The notes under the pieces are model-generated. The model did not search any database. It saw nothing but the letters and a program-made list of their open reading frames with translations, and was not told the origin of the DNA. The translations under genes and the position numbers were made by a program. Positions 16,383-25,767 of a stretch of DNA of 64,000 nt are shown one piece after another. The DNA lies in the NCBI GenBank assembly GCA_963798325.1, contig CAWCSS010000009.1, forward strand, positions 682,001 to 746,000, written 5' to 3'. Positions within the stretch are counted from its first letter, which is position 1. Each line of letters begins with the position of its first letter. This DNA comes from Solirubrobacter sp963798325 (GTDB lineage Bacteria; Actinomycetota; Thermoleophilia; Solirubrobacterales; Solirubrobacteraceae).

Positions 16383-17488
16383 ACGTGGTGGTCATCGGGG
16401 CCGGCGCGCTCGGCCTGTGCACCGCCCGCGAGCTCACGCGGCTGGGCGCCGGGAACGTCACCGTGATCGACCGCGGGAGCGTCGCCGGAGCCTCGTCCGG
16501 CCTCTCGGTGGGGATCATCGAGACGCAGTACCTGGACCCGCTCGCGATCGAGATCCGCGTGCTGGCGATGAACATCTTCGCCGGCCTCGAGCGCGACCAC
16601 GGCCTGAAGATCACCCGCAACGGCTATCTGCGCCCGGCCCGCACGGAGGCCGATCTGGCCGCCTACGAGCGATCCGTCGCCCTCCAGCATGAGCTCGGGG
16701 TCAAGGACGCCAAGGTCCTCACGCCCGAGGAGATCCACACGCTCGTCCCGGACATGAGGACCGACGACTTCCCCGGTGCGCTGTTCGGCCCGTCCGACGG
16801 CTACATCGACGGCCACCTCTACTGCTCGATCCTCGCCGAGGACCTCGACGTGCGCCCGAACACCCGCCTGCTGGGCTACGAGCCGGGCAGGCTCGACACC
16901 AGCAAGGGCGTGATCGAAGCCGACCTCGTGGTCAACGCGGCCGGCGGGTGGGCGGGCCGGGTGGGCGAGATCCTCGGCGCGCCCGTGCCGATCCTCCCGC
17001 AGCGCCACATGGCGCTCGTCGCCCACCTCCCGCGCGCGCTGGACTACGTGATGCCGTCGGTGATGGACTACATCCCCGCGACCGGTGACTACGGCCTCTA
17101 CTTCCGCCACGAGTCGCGCGAGCACCTGATCGCGGGACTGCACACCGAGGAGGCGATCCATGACCTCGTCGACCCTGACGACTTCGGGCGCAGCGACGAG
17201 CTGGACTACATGGATCGCGTCGCGGAGAAGTTCGAGCGACGGCTCCCGGGCCTCGCCGACGCGCGCCTCGGGAACGTGTGGGCGGGCCTGTACCCGATCA
17301 GCCCCGACGGGCTGCCGATCGTCGGCCCGTACGCGGGTCGCGACGACGTGTTCGCCGTCGCCGGCGCGGGCGGTTCCGGGCTCCAGCAGTCACCGGCGCT
17401 CGGCCGGCTCGCGGCCGAATGGATCGTGCACGGCGAGCCGCGCACCATCACCGGGGCGAGTGTGCTGGCTCCCGCTAGATTCGCTTAG
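16379..17488 (+). CDS. FAD-dependent oxidoreductase (DAO/sarcosine-oxidase beta type)
   Basis: 369 residues from ATG 16379. The N-terminal dinucleotide fold is VVVIGAGALGLCTARELTRLGA, with an acidic residue at the end of beta-2 (VIDRGS). Further DAO-family marks are ASSGLSVGIIE, VNAAGGWAGRVGEILGAPVPI, and a C-terminal GLYPISPDGLPIVGP plus GAGGSGLQQSPALGRLAAEWI (FAD pyrophosphate contact). It probably oxidises an N-methyl or secondary amino acid (sarcosine/glycine/dimethylglycine-like), producing H2O2 or passing electrons. It is co-translated with the 27-residue ORF; no tetrahydrofolate-linked partner genes are adjacent. Confidence 0.9.
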   Translation: MNVVVIGAGALGLCTARELTRLGAGNVTVIDRGSVAGASSGLSVGIIETQYLDPLAIEIRVLAMNIFAGLERDHGLKITRNGYLRPARTEADLAAYERSVALQHELGVKDAKVLTPEEIHTLVPDMRTDDFPGALFGPSDGYIDGHLYCSILAEDLDVRPNTRLLGYEPGRLDTSKGVIEADLVVNAAGGWAGRVGEILGAPVPILPQRHMALVAHLPRALDYVMPSVMDYIPATGDYGLYFRHESREHLIAGLHTEEAIHDLVDPDDFGRSDELDYMDRVAEKFERRLPGLADARLGNVWAGLYPISPDGLPIVGPYAGRDDVFAVAGAGGSGLQQSPALGRLAAEWIVHGEPRTITGASVLAPARFA

Positions 17489-17537
17489 AAGGAGCGACGC
17501 CACCGCGATCCGGGCACGCGAGCAGAGACGCGGCCAC

Positions 17538-17558
17538 CCGCTCACGTTGCGTGAGCGG
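17538..17558. terminator. Perfect 9-bp hairpin after the FAD oxidoreductase
   Basis: CCGCTCACG, loop TTG, CGTGAGCGG, 49 bp after the stop codon. No U-tract follows, so it may be an intrinsic-like terminator, an RNA end stabiliser or a protein site. Confidence 0.4.
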
Positions 17559-17744
17559 AGGACGCTGAGACTGAGCGACCGGAGCAGGGGCCGCGACTTC
17601 GCGGACCTTCGGAACCATGTATGCGTGATGCGAGGTGACCAACCTTGCGTTCATGGTGGCGCGCAACTTAACCGCTCCAAAATCAAAGGTCAAGCGAAAG
17701 TTACCTAGCTTCCGTACGACAATCGTTCAAAGAAGGTCAGCACC

Positions 17745-18260
17745 ATGGCTAAGGCGAGGCTTGAGGACGGAGTTCCGCAGACGGCAGGCTGGTTCGTGCT
17801 CAACGCGCGCGACGCGCCGTGGGTCGACGACGGCCTCCGGACGTTCGTCAAATTCGGTGGACAGGGCGACGCCCACTTCGACGACCTCGGGGTCGGGCTG
17901 TACTGGCTCGAGCCCGGGCGGCCGATGGCGCTCTACCACCACGAGGCCGGCCAGGAGGACTTCCTCGTCCTGCGCGGTCGTTGCGTCCTGATCGTCGAAG
18001 GCGAGGAACGTCCCCTGGAACCGTTCGATCTCGTCCACTGCCCACCGCGCACACCGCACACGATCGTCGGCGCCGGTGACGAACCCGCCCTCGTCCTCGC
18101 GGTCGGCGCCCGCAAGGAGAAGGGCAGTGCGCGCTATCCCGCCGATCCGGCCGCACAGCGCCACGGAGCCGGAGTCGCCGCCGACACGGCCGACGCCGCC
18201 GAGGCGTACGACGGCATCACCACCGAGGCCCGCCGCGTCGCCCCGCCCGACCTCACCTGA
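17745..18260 (+). CDS. Cupin-domain protein
   Basis: 171 residues, ATG 17745 with AGAAGG 8-13 nt upstream. Cupin motif 1 is ALYHHEAGQEDFLVLRGRCVL (two His and Glu as metal ligands); motif 2 is LEPFDLVHCPPRTPHTIVG (His ligand). The metal set is thus complete. A variable tail (SARYPADPAAQRHGAG, EAYDGITTEARRVAPPDLT) is often seen in actinobacterial uncharacterised cupins. It is preceded by a relatively AT-rich ~100 bp leader, unlike most genes here. The enzymatic role is unknown. Confidence 0.85.
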   Translation: MAKARLEDGVPQTAGWFVLNARDAPWVDDGLRTFVKFGGQGDAHFDDLGVGLYWLEPGRPMALYHHEAGQEDFLVLRGRCVLIVEGEERPLEPFDLVHCPPRTPHTIVGAGDEPALVLAVGARKEKGSARYPADPAAQRHGAGVAADTADAAEAYDGITTEARRVAPPDLT

Positions 18261-19272
18261 GCGCGCGCGTGCGCTGCTCGAGCCCCACGTCGCCGTAGGG
18301 GTACGCGGCGGCGCCCGGGTCTGACGCCGAGTCCAGCCGCGCCGTCTCCTCGTCGCTCAGGTGCAGCCCGGCCGCGCCCAGGTTGTCGCGCAACTGCTCG
18401 AGCGTGCGCGCGCCCAGGATCACCGACGTCATCGAAGGCCGGTCGTGCAGCCAGGCCAGCGCGACCTGCGCCATCGACGCGCCACGGTCGGAGGCGATCG
18501 CGCCCACCGCGTCGATGACGTCCCAGGTGCGCTCCGAACCGGAGCGCCGGTCGTAGGCCTCGACGCCGCGCTCCGGGTCCTCGCCCAGCCGGGTCGCGCC
18601 GGTCGGCCGCTCCTCGCGGGTGTACTTGCCGGTCAGCCAGCCGCCGCCGAGCGGCGACCACGGCAGCAGGCCCAGGCCGGTGGAAGCGCACGCCGGCACG
18701 ATCTCCCACTCGATCTCGCGCGCGAGGAGGTTGTACTGCGGCTGCATGGTGACGGGCACGGCCAGCCCGAGCCGCTCACAGACATCGACGACCTTCTGGA
18801 TCTGCCAGCCCGCGTAGTTGGAGAGCCCGACGTACAGGATCTTGCCCGCCCGCACGGCGTCGTCGAGGAAGCCGAAGGTCTCCTCCGGCGGGGTCAGCGG
18901 ATCGAACGCGTGCACCTGGTAGAGGTCGACGCAATCGACGCCCAGCCGCCGCAGGGAGGCGTCGAGCGCGTCGCGCAGATGGCGGCGGGAAAGGCCGCTG
19001 TCGTTGCGCCCGTCACCCATCGGGAAGCGGCCCTTGGTGGCGAGGACCACCTGGTCGCGAACCGGCGTCTTCGCCAGCCAGCGGCCGATGATCGCCTCCG
19101 ACGCGCCGCGGGTGTAGACGTCGGCGGTGTCGATCAGCGTGCCGCCCGCCTCCATGAACGCGTCGAGCTGTTCGTGCGCCCCGGCTTCGTCGGTCTCATT
19201 GCCGAAGGTCATGGTGCCGAGCGCGAGCGTCGAGACGGCGCAGCCGCTGCGCCCGAGGGTGCGGTACTCCAT
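18253..19272 (-). CDS. Aldo/keto reductase
   Basis: 339 residues, TIM-barrel AKR. It starts MEYRTLGRSGCAVS and has the catalytic tetrad Asp and Tyr in DTADVYTRG, Lys in LATKGR and His in YQVHAFD. NADPH-binding C-terminal elements are ILGARTLEQLRDNLGA. Closest in style to the YajO / general stress AKR12-like branch with TLALGTMTFG. TAACGT is 7 nt before ATG (leaderless). It is divergent from the AI-2E transporter gene (30 bp between starts) and overlaps the convergent cupin by 8 bp. It likely reduces or detoxifies an aldehyde/ketone. Confidence 0.92.
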   Translation of the reverse strand: MEYRTLGRSGCAVSTLALGTMTFGNETDEAGAHEQLDAFMEAGGTLIDTADVYTRGASEAIIGRWLAKTPVRDQVVLATKGRFPMGDGRNDSGLSRRHLRDALDASLRRLGVDCVDLYQVHAFDPLTPPEETFGFLDDAVRAGKILYVGLSNYAGWQIQKVVDVCERLGLAVPVTMQPQYNLLAREIEWEIVPACASTGLGLLPWSPLGGGWLTGKYTREERPTGATRLGEDPERGVEAYDRRSGSERTWDVIDAVGAIASDRGASMAQVALAWLHDRPSMTSVILGARTLEQLRDNLGAAGLHLSDEETARLDSASDPGAAAYPYGDVGLEQRTRALR

Positions 19273-19279
19273 CGCTCCG

Positions 19280-19295
19280 ACGTTACGCGTAGCCT
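19280..19295. promoter_or_regulatory. Back-to-back leaderless promoters
   Basis: TAACGT on the minus strand (19280-19285) serves the aldo/keto reductase (7 nt to ATG 19272). TAGCCT on the plus strand (19290-19295) serves the transporter (7 nt to GTG 19303). The two -10 hexamers are only 4 bp apart, so the promoters overlap. Confidence 0.5.
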
Positions 19296-19302
19296 GCAGC
19301 GC

Positions 19303-20385
19303 GTGCTGCCCGCCTGGTATCGCACCACCGCGGCGATCGCCTGGCGCTTCCTGGTGATCGTCACCGCCGCCGGAGCGCTCGTCTACGCGCTGCACTACCT
19401 GCGCGTCGTCGTGCTGCCGATCATCATCGCGCTGCTGGCGAGCACGCTGATGCTGCCGGTGGTGCGCTGGCTCAAGCAGCGAAACGTCCCCGACGCGCTC
19501 GCCGCCGCCGGCACGATGCTCACCGCGTTCCTGCTGCTGGTGGCGATCGGGACCGCCGTCGCGCCGTCGATCGCCGACCAGTTCGGCGACCTGCGCCCGC
19601 GCGCCGAGGACGGGCTGCGCAAGGCGGCCGACGTCCTCGCCGACGAGCCCTTCAACCTCAGCGAAGCCGAGATCCGTGAGAACGTCGACAAGGGCATCGA
19701 TCGCCTGCGCGAGAACGGCGGCCCGCTCGCCCGCAGCGTCACCAGCGGGGCCGTCGTCCTCGGCGAGGTCGTCACCGGGGCGCTGATCGCGCTGCTGCTG
19801 ACGTTCTTCCTGCTCAAGGACGGGGAGAAGATGTGGGGTTTCGTCCTCAGCTTCACCGGTGGGCGAAGTCGCGAGCACACGGATGAGATCGGCACGCGCG
19901 TCTACGCCGCGCTGGCGGGCTACGTGCGCGGGATCGCGCTCGTCGGCCTCGTCGACGCGATCCTGATCGGCCTCGCGCTGCTGATCATCGGCGTGCCGCT
20001 GGTGATCCCGATCATGGTGCTGACGTTCTTCGCCGCGTTCGTGCCGCTGATCGGCGCGTTCATCGCCGGCCTCGTGGCGGTGCTGATCGCGCTCGTCTCC
20101 GGCGGGCTGCTGGACGCCGCGCTCGTGCTCGGCTCGATCATCCTCGTCCAGCAGATCGAGGGCCACGTCCTGTACCCGGTGCTGATGGGCAGGACGGTCA
20201 AGCTGCACCCCGCGGTGATCGTCGTCGCGCTCGCCGCGGGCGGCGTGCTGGGCGGGATCGTCGGGGTCTTCCTCGCCGTCCCGACGGCCGGCATCGTCTC
20301 CGTCGTGCTCGACTACGCGCGCGAGGGGGTCACCCCCGAATCGCCGCTGGTCAGCGAGACGGAAGCGGAGCCGGAGCCGGCCTGA
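19303..20385 (+). CDS. AI-2E family transporter
   Basis: 360 residues from GTG 19303. The PF01594 layout is two N-terminal helices, a soluble segment (about 95-150, RAEDGLRKAADVL...), then five or six C-terminal helices including GYVRGIALVGLVDAILIG and QQIEGHVLYPVLMGRTVKLHP (the family signature E-x-x-x-x-P). Members export AI-2-like molecules or act as Na+/H+ antiporters. It is divergent from the aldo/keto reductase. Confidence 0.9.
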   Translation: MLPAWYRTTAAIAWRFLVIVTAAGALVYALHYLRVVVLPIIIALLASTLMLPVVRWLKQRNVPDALAAAGTMLTAFLLLVAIGTAVAPSIADQFGDLRPRAEDGLRKAADVLADEPFNLSEAEIRENVDKGIDRLRENGGPLARSVTSGAVVLGEVVTGALIALLLTFFLLKDGEKMWGFVLSFTGGRSREHTDEIGTRVYAALAGYVRGIALVGLVDAILIGLALLIIGVPLVIPIMVLTFFAAFVPLIGAFIAGLVAVLIALVSGGLLDAALVLGSIILVQQIEGHVLYPVLMGRTVKLHPAVIVVALAAGGVLGGIVGVFLAVPTAGIVSVVLDYAREGVTPESPLVSETEAEPEPA

Positions 20386-20515
20386 CGGGAAGCCCCGGGC
20401 ACTCGGCGAACAGGGTGCAAACGCGCACCCGGACCTTCACGATCGCCTCCGAGACGGCTCACCGTTGGCCGAGGGAACGTCGTGGCGACCGCGGCAGTCG
20501 CCATCATGTGGTCCC

Positions 20516-21292
20516 GTGGAGAGCATCACACGCCCCCTCACCGACCTCATCCCGCTCCCGGAACGGACCGCCAAGCCGCGGATCACCGGCGTCACCCACG
20601 TCGTCGACCCCGGCCTCACCCGCGTCGAGGCGGCCGGGCTGATGGAGCTCGCGGCCGGCCACGTGGACATCATGCGGCTCGGCTGGGGCTCGGCCCTGGT
20701 CACGGGCGCGCTGGAGGAGAAGCTCGCGGTCTACCGCGACCACGACGTCGCCCCGATGCTCGGCGGCACGCTGACCGAGCTCGCCTGGCGCCACGGGCGC
20801 ATCGACGCGCTGCGCGAGGCGCTGCTGGCGCTGGACATCCACCACGTCGAGGTCTCCGAGGGCACGCTCGACCTGCCGGTCGACGACAAGCGCCGCCTGA
20901 TCGAGCAGCTGCGAGAGGACTTCATCGTCTTCGTCGAGGTCGGCTCCAAGGACGGGCGGCTCGCCCCCGCGTCGGAGCTGTGGGTGCGCCAGGCGTCCGA
21001 GGCGCTGGACGCCGGCGCGCACTCGATCGTCTGCGAGGGCCGCGTCTCCGGCGATGCGGGCTTGTATTGGCCGGACGGTTCGATCCGCGACGAGCTGATC
21101 GACGCGCTGGTCGGCGCGTTCGGGGTCGAGCGGCTGATCTTCGAGGCGCCGCGGCGCTCCCAGCAGGCCTGGCTCGTGCGCCACTTCGGGCCCGACGTCG
21201 GGCTCGGGAACATCCTGCCGGGGGACCTGATCGCGGTCGAGAGCCTGCGGCTCGGGCTGCGCTCGGACACGCTCACGCGCTTCCACGCATGA
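20516..21292 (+). CDS. comA: Phosphosulfolactate synthase (ComA)-like protein
   Basis: 258 residues from GTG 20516. ComA-family blocks in order: THVVDPGLT, MRLGWGSA, MLGGTLTELA, HHVEVSEG, VFVEVGSKDG, IVCEGRVSGD, LIFEAPRRSQQ and AVESLRLGLRSDT. ComA adds sulfite to phosphoenolpyruvate, giving 2-phospho-3-sulfolactate for coenzyme M or spore sulfolactate. From memory of archaeal ComA, the first block is DKGL; here it is DPGL, so a conserved Lys is Pro and activity may differ. No comB, comC, comD or comE is nearby. Its stop overlaps the ATP-grasp start (ATGA), so the two products probably work together. Confidence 0.85.
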   Translation: MESITRPLTDLIPLPERTAKPRITGVTHVVDPGLTRVEAAGLMELAAGHVDIMRLGWGSALVTGALEEKLAVYRDHDVAPMLGGTLTELAWRHGRIDALREALLALDIHHVEVSEGTLDLPVDDKRRLIEQLREDFIVFVEVGSKDGRLAPASELWVRQASEALDAGAHSIVCEGRVSGDAGLYWPDGSIRDELIDALVGAFGVERLIFEAPRRSQQAWLVRHFGPDVGLGNILPGDLIAVESLRLGLRSDTLTRFHA

Positions 21293-22267
21293 CGTCCCGC
21301 GGTCCTGCTGACCGGGGTCGGAAAGCGCTACGACATCGTCACCGCGTTCGCCCAGCACGCGTTCGTCGTCGCCGCCGACCCGAGCCCGCTCGCTCCCGCC
21401 CAGTACGCGGCCGACGTGCGCGTCGCGCCGCCGCGCGCCGACGATCCGTCCTACATCCCGTTCCTCAACGAGCTTGTGCGAGGAGCACGGCGGTCGCGCG
21501 GTGATCCCGCTGACCGACCTCGACCTCGAGGTGCTCGCCGACAGCGACCTGCCGGCGTTCGTGCCCAGCGCCGACGTCTGCCGCGCGACGTTCGACAAGT
21601 ACCAGGCGCACCAGTTGCTCCTGCGGCACGGGCTGCCCTCGCCGCCCACGTGGCTCCCGGGCGAGCGAGCCGGCCGGCTTCCCCGCGGTCGTCAAGCCGC
21701 GCCAGGGCTCGGGCTCGCGCTCCATCCACCCGTGCGCCGACAAGCTGAGGCCGACTTCTTCGCGTCCTACGTGAAGGAGCCGGTGATGGTCCAGCGGTTC
21801 ATGGACGGCCCCGAGTTCTCCGTCGACGCGCTGATCGACCTCGACGGCCGCTGCCTGAACGCGATCCCGCGCACGATGCTCGAATCGCGCGGCGGCGAGT
21901 CGATCAAGGGCGCCGCGATCGCCGACCCCGAGCTGATCGAGCTCGGCCGCGCCGTCGCCGAGGCGCTCCCGCTCCGCGGCCCGGCCACGATCCAGATGTT
22001 CCGCGACACAGAGCTCGGCCTGCGCGTCACCGACATCAACGCGCGCTTCGGCGGCGCCTTCGCCTGCCCGATGTACGCCGCCCACCCCGGCCGCAGCTAC
22101 CCCGAGCTGATCGTCCGCCTGCCGCCGGCGAGAAGATCGAGCCCCACGTCGGCGAGTTCCTCGCCGGCCGCCACTTCACCCGCTTCTTCTGGCAGATCGA
22201 GCTGGGTGAGGACATGCAGCCCACCGGCCGCGACATCGTTCCGGAAGGGTTCCGCGAACCCCGGTAG
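21289..22267 (+). pseudogene. ATP-grasp (CarB-like) ligase, frame-disrupted
   Basis: Coding signal is continuous from ATG 21289 to TAG 22267 but in changing frames. Pieces are VLLTGVGKRYDIV, then CEEHGGRAVIPLTDLDLEVL, AGFPAVVKPRQGSGS (ATP-grasp lid), VQRFMDGPEFSVDALID, VTDINARFGGAF (Mg/ATP acidic residues) and GEKIEPHVGEFLAGRHF. Frame changes fall near 21300 (+1), 21476 (+1), 21640-21676 (+1), 21746 (-1) and 22124 (-1). No in-frame nonsense substitution occurs within the pieces. The rebuilt protein (~325 aa) resembles carbamoyl-phosphate-synthase-like ligases. Coupled to comA. Either a recent pseudogene or consensus indels. Confidence 0.7.
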
Positions 22268-22271
22268 CCGC

Positions 22272-24916
22272 GTGATCGGACGCGAGCGCGAACAAGCGGC
22301 GCTGTTTCGGTTCGTGGATGCCGACGATGGCCGCGGCGGGGTGGTCGTGGTGCACGGCGCCGCGGGCATCGGCAAGTCGGCGCTGCTCGCGTCGGTGCGC
22401 GACTACGCGCTGAGCCGGCGCTGCACGGTGCTGACCACCGCGGGCGTGCAGACCGAGGCCGCGCTCCCGTTTGCCGCGCTGGAGCGGCTGCTGCACGGGC
22501 TGGCGCCGCGCGCGAGCCGGCTGCCGGAGCCGCAGCGCGACGCGCTGCTGGCCGGGCTGGGGCTCGCGGACGCGACGGTCACCGACCACTTCCTGATCGG
22601 GCTCGCCACGCTGAACCTGCTGACCGACGCGGCCGAGGGCGGGCGGGTGATCGCGCTGGTCGACGACGCGCAGTGGTTGGACGCGGCCAGCGCCGACGTG
22701 CTCGCGTTCGTCGCGCGGCGGATCGAGTTCGAGCCGGTCGGGCTCGTCGTCGGGCAGCGTGATGGCGCCGGGCTGCGGTTCGAGCACGCCACCGACCTCG
22801 CGCTCGGGCCGCTCGACGAGGCCAGTGCCCGCTCGCTGCTGGAGCGCACGCCCCTGCCCGCGGCGACGCAGCGGCGGGTGCTCACGCTGGCCGCGGGCAA
22901 TCCGCTGGCGCTCGTGGAGTTGCCGCTGTCCGCCGACGCGGGCGGCCTGCTGCCGCTGACCGAGCGACTCGAGCGCTCGTTCACCGCGCAGCAGGCGGAC
23001 CTGGCGCCCTCGACGCGCGCCCTGCTGCGCGTCGCCGCCGCCGACGACAGCGACGAGACGAGCGAGCTCCTCGCGGCGGCCGACGCCGGCGAGGCCGACG
23101 TCGAGGCCGCGGTCAGCGCACGCCTGCTGGAGCGAGACGGCACCCGCGTGCGCTTCCGTCACCCGCTGATCCGCTCCGCGCTCTACCAGGCCGCGAGCGA
23201 GCTCGAGCGCCGCGCCGCGCACGCCGCGATCGCCGCGGTCATCACCGACGCGCCCCATCGCCGCGCGTGGCATCGGGCGGCCGGCAGCGACGGGCCCGAC
23301 GAAGCCGTCGCCACGGCATTGGACAGGGCGGCTGACGACGCCCGTCGGCGCGGCGCCGTCGCCGCCGCCGTAGACGCCCTGCAGCGGGCGTCGGAGCTGA
23401 GCACGGACCGCGAGCACGCGGTCACGCGGCTGCTCACCGCCGCCGAGCTCTCGGTCGAGCTCGGCAACGTCGACGTGGTCGGACGAGCTGGTCGCCAAGG
23501 TCGAGCGTCTCGACCCGGCCCCGCCGCCCAGGCCCGCGATCCGCTGGCTCAGGGAGGCGTTCGCCGACGAGGCCTCCGACGACGTCGCGCCGGTCCGCGC
23601 ACTGCTCGCCGACGCCGAGCGCCTCTCCGACCGGAGCTCAAGTTCAGGCTCCTGCTGGCCGCGGGGACCCGCTGCTGGTGGGCGGTCGACGGCGATCATC
23701 CGGTGCGCGACGAAGTGGTCGCGGCGGCCCTCGACGCCGGCGCCGCCGATGACGACCCCGCGTCCTCGCCGTCCTGGCCGCCGCGTCGGCGGTGCGCAGC
23801 GGGGCGGTCGTCATCGAGCGGCTCCGGCACGCCTGTGCGAAGCCCTCGACGGACGCGATGAGCATGCACCTGCTCGGCCAGGCCGCGCACATGGTCGGCG
23901 CGTCCGGGCTGGCCGTCCAGCAACTCGCGCGGGTCGAGGCGCAGTGGCGCGCGCAGGGCCGGCTGGCGCTGCTCGCCCAGGCGCTGGTGATGCGCGCCTG
24001 GAGCTCGATCCAGATCGGCGGCTGGCCGGCGGTCGAGCCCGCGGCCGCCGAGGGCGAGCGGCTCGCGCGCGAGACGGGCCAGCCGCTGTGGGAGGCGGGC
24101 GCGACCTCCGCGCTCGTCGCGGCGGCCGGCGCACGCGGCGACTACGACGACGCGACCGCCCGCGCGTCCACCTGCGACGCCCAGCTCGTGACGCAGCGCG
24201 CGACGAACCTGTTCGCCGTGCTGCAGATGGCCCGCGGGATCGCGGCGCTCGGCGCGGGGCGTTACTCGGAGGCCTACGACCAGCTCGCGCGCATGCTCGA
24301 CCCGCACGATCCGGCCTTTCATTACGCGGAGGTCCAGGGCAGCCTGAGCTATCTGGCCGAGGCCGCGCAGCACTGTGGCCGCGTCGACGAGGCGCGCGCC
24401 GTGCTCGACGAGTTCGCGCCGCTGCTCGACAGCGCGCCGTCGACGCTGCTGCGGGTCGGCGTGATCGTCGGCCGCGCGTTCGTCGCCGACACCGAGGCGC
24501 CCTTCGAGGACGCGCTCAAGCCCCTCCGCTCACCGTTCCATCGCGCCCGCGTGCTGCTCGCCTACGGCGCCTGGCTGCGTCGCCAGCGCCGCGCCGCCGA
24601 CTCGCGCGCGCCGCTGCGCACGGCTCGCGACCTCTTCGATGCGCTCGGCACCGTCCCGTGGGCCGAGCGCGCGCGCCAGGAGCTGCGAGCGTCGGGGGAG
24701 CGAACCGTCCGCCGCGTACCCGAGGCGCGCGACCAGCTCACGCCGCAGGAGCGCCAGATCGCAGAGCTGGCGGCCAGCGGCCTGACCAACCCGGAGATCG
24801 GCGAGCGGCTCTTCCTCTCCTCGCGGACCGTCGCCTCGCATCTCTACCGCGCGTTTCCCAAGCTCGACGTCACCGCTCGCTCCGAGCTCGCCGACGCCCT
24901 GCGCGACGCAACTTAG
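22272..24916 (+). pseudogene. LuxR-family large ATP-binding regulator (LAL-type), frame-disrupted
   Basis: Starts GTG 22272, 4 bp after the ATP-grasp stop. The N-terminal AAA domain has Walker A HGAAGIGKSALL and Walker B VIALVDDAQWLD; a TPR-like middle follows. The C-terminal LuxR HTH is LTPQERQIAELAASGLTNPEIGERLFLSSRTVASHLYR. Length (~880 aa when rebuilt) fits LAL regulators. Frame changes occur near 23481 (+1), 23632 (-1) and 23760 (-1), with no stops inside the coding segments. Intact members activate adjacent operons in response to ATP-dependent ligand sensing. It could control comA/ATP-grasp or the downstream hydrolase/SDR. Confidence 0.8.
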
Positions 24917-24963
24917 GTCAGTCGGCTGAAGCGGTGCGGGGTCCCGGTCGTAGCGTCCGCGCC

Positions 24964-25767
24964 ATGTCGCAGACGCCACCGATCGTCCTCATCCACGGCC
25001 TGTGGATGAACCCCCTGAGCTGGGAACACTGGGTCGCCCGTTACGAAGCGCGCGGCCACCAGGTCCTCGCCCCCGCCTGGCCGGGGCTCGAGAAGAGCCC
25101 CGCCGAGCTGCGCGAGGACGCGTCCGGCACCGAGCACCTCGGCATCGCCGAGATCGTCGAGAGCTACGAGGCGGTCATCGCCGGCCTCGAGAAGCCGCCG
25201 ATCATCATGGGCCACTCCTTCGGCGGCCTGTTCACCCAGTTGCTGCTCGACCGCGGCCACGGCGTGGCCGGCGTGGCGATCGACTCCGCCGCCGCCAAGG
25301 GCGTCTTCACCCTTCCGGCGTCGGAGCTGAAGTCGGCCTTCCCGGCGCTCAAGAACCCGCTCAACAACCACCGCACGGTGCTGCTCACCCCCGAGGAGTT
25401 CCACTACGCGTTCACCAACACGATGACCGCCGAGGAGTCCCAGGCGGTCTATGACCGCTACGCCGTCCCCGGGCCCGGCCGGGTGCTCTTCCAGGGCGCG
25501 CTGGCGAACTTCAACCCGCGCGCGGCCACGAAGGTCAACTACCGCAACGACGAGCGCGCGCCGCTGCTGTTCATCGCCGGCGGCGAGGACCATGTGATCC
25601 CGGAGGCGGTCGACGCGGCGCAGGCCAAGAAGTACAAGCACTCGGACGCCGTGACCGAGTTCCACGCGTTCGAGGGCCGCTCGCACTTCACCATCGGCCA
25701 GGACGGCTGGGAAGAGGTCGCCGACTACGCGCTGGATTGGGCGATGGACCATGCGTCTCGGGCTTGA
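24964..25767 (+). CDS. Alpha/beta hydrolase
   Basis: 267 residues from ATG 24964, with TAGCGT 7 nt upstream (leaderless). Oxyanion strand PIVLIHGLWMNPLSWEHW, nucleophile GHSFGGLFTQ (Ser), Asp in LLFIAGGEDHVIP and His in FEGRSHFTIG. Members with HGLWMNPLSW are annotated as general hydrolases or non-haem haloperoxidase-like, without proven substrate. The 3' end overlaps the following SDR start by 17 bp, so they are co-translated. Confidence 0.88.
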   Translation: MSQTPPIVLIHGLWMNPLSWEHWVARYEARGHQVLAPAWPGLEKSPAELREDASGTEHLGIAEIVESYEAVIAGLEKPPIIMGHSFGGLFTQLLLDRGHGVAGVAIDSAAAKGVFTLPASELKSAFPALKNPLNNHRTVLLTPEEFHYAFTNTMTAEESQAVYDRYAVPGPGRVLFQGALANFNPRAATKVNYRNDERAPLLFIAGGEDHVIPEAVDAAQAKKYKHSDAVTEFHAFEGRSHFTIGQDGWEEVADYALDWAMDHASRA

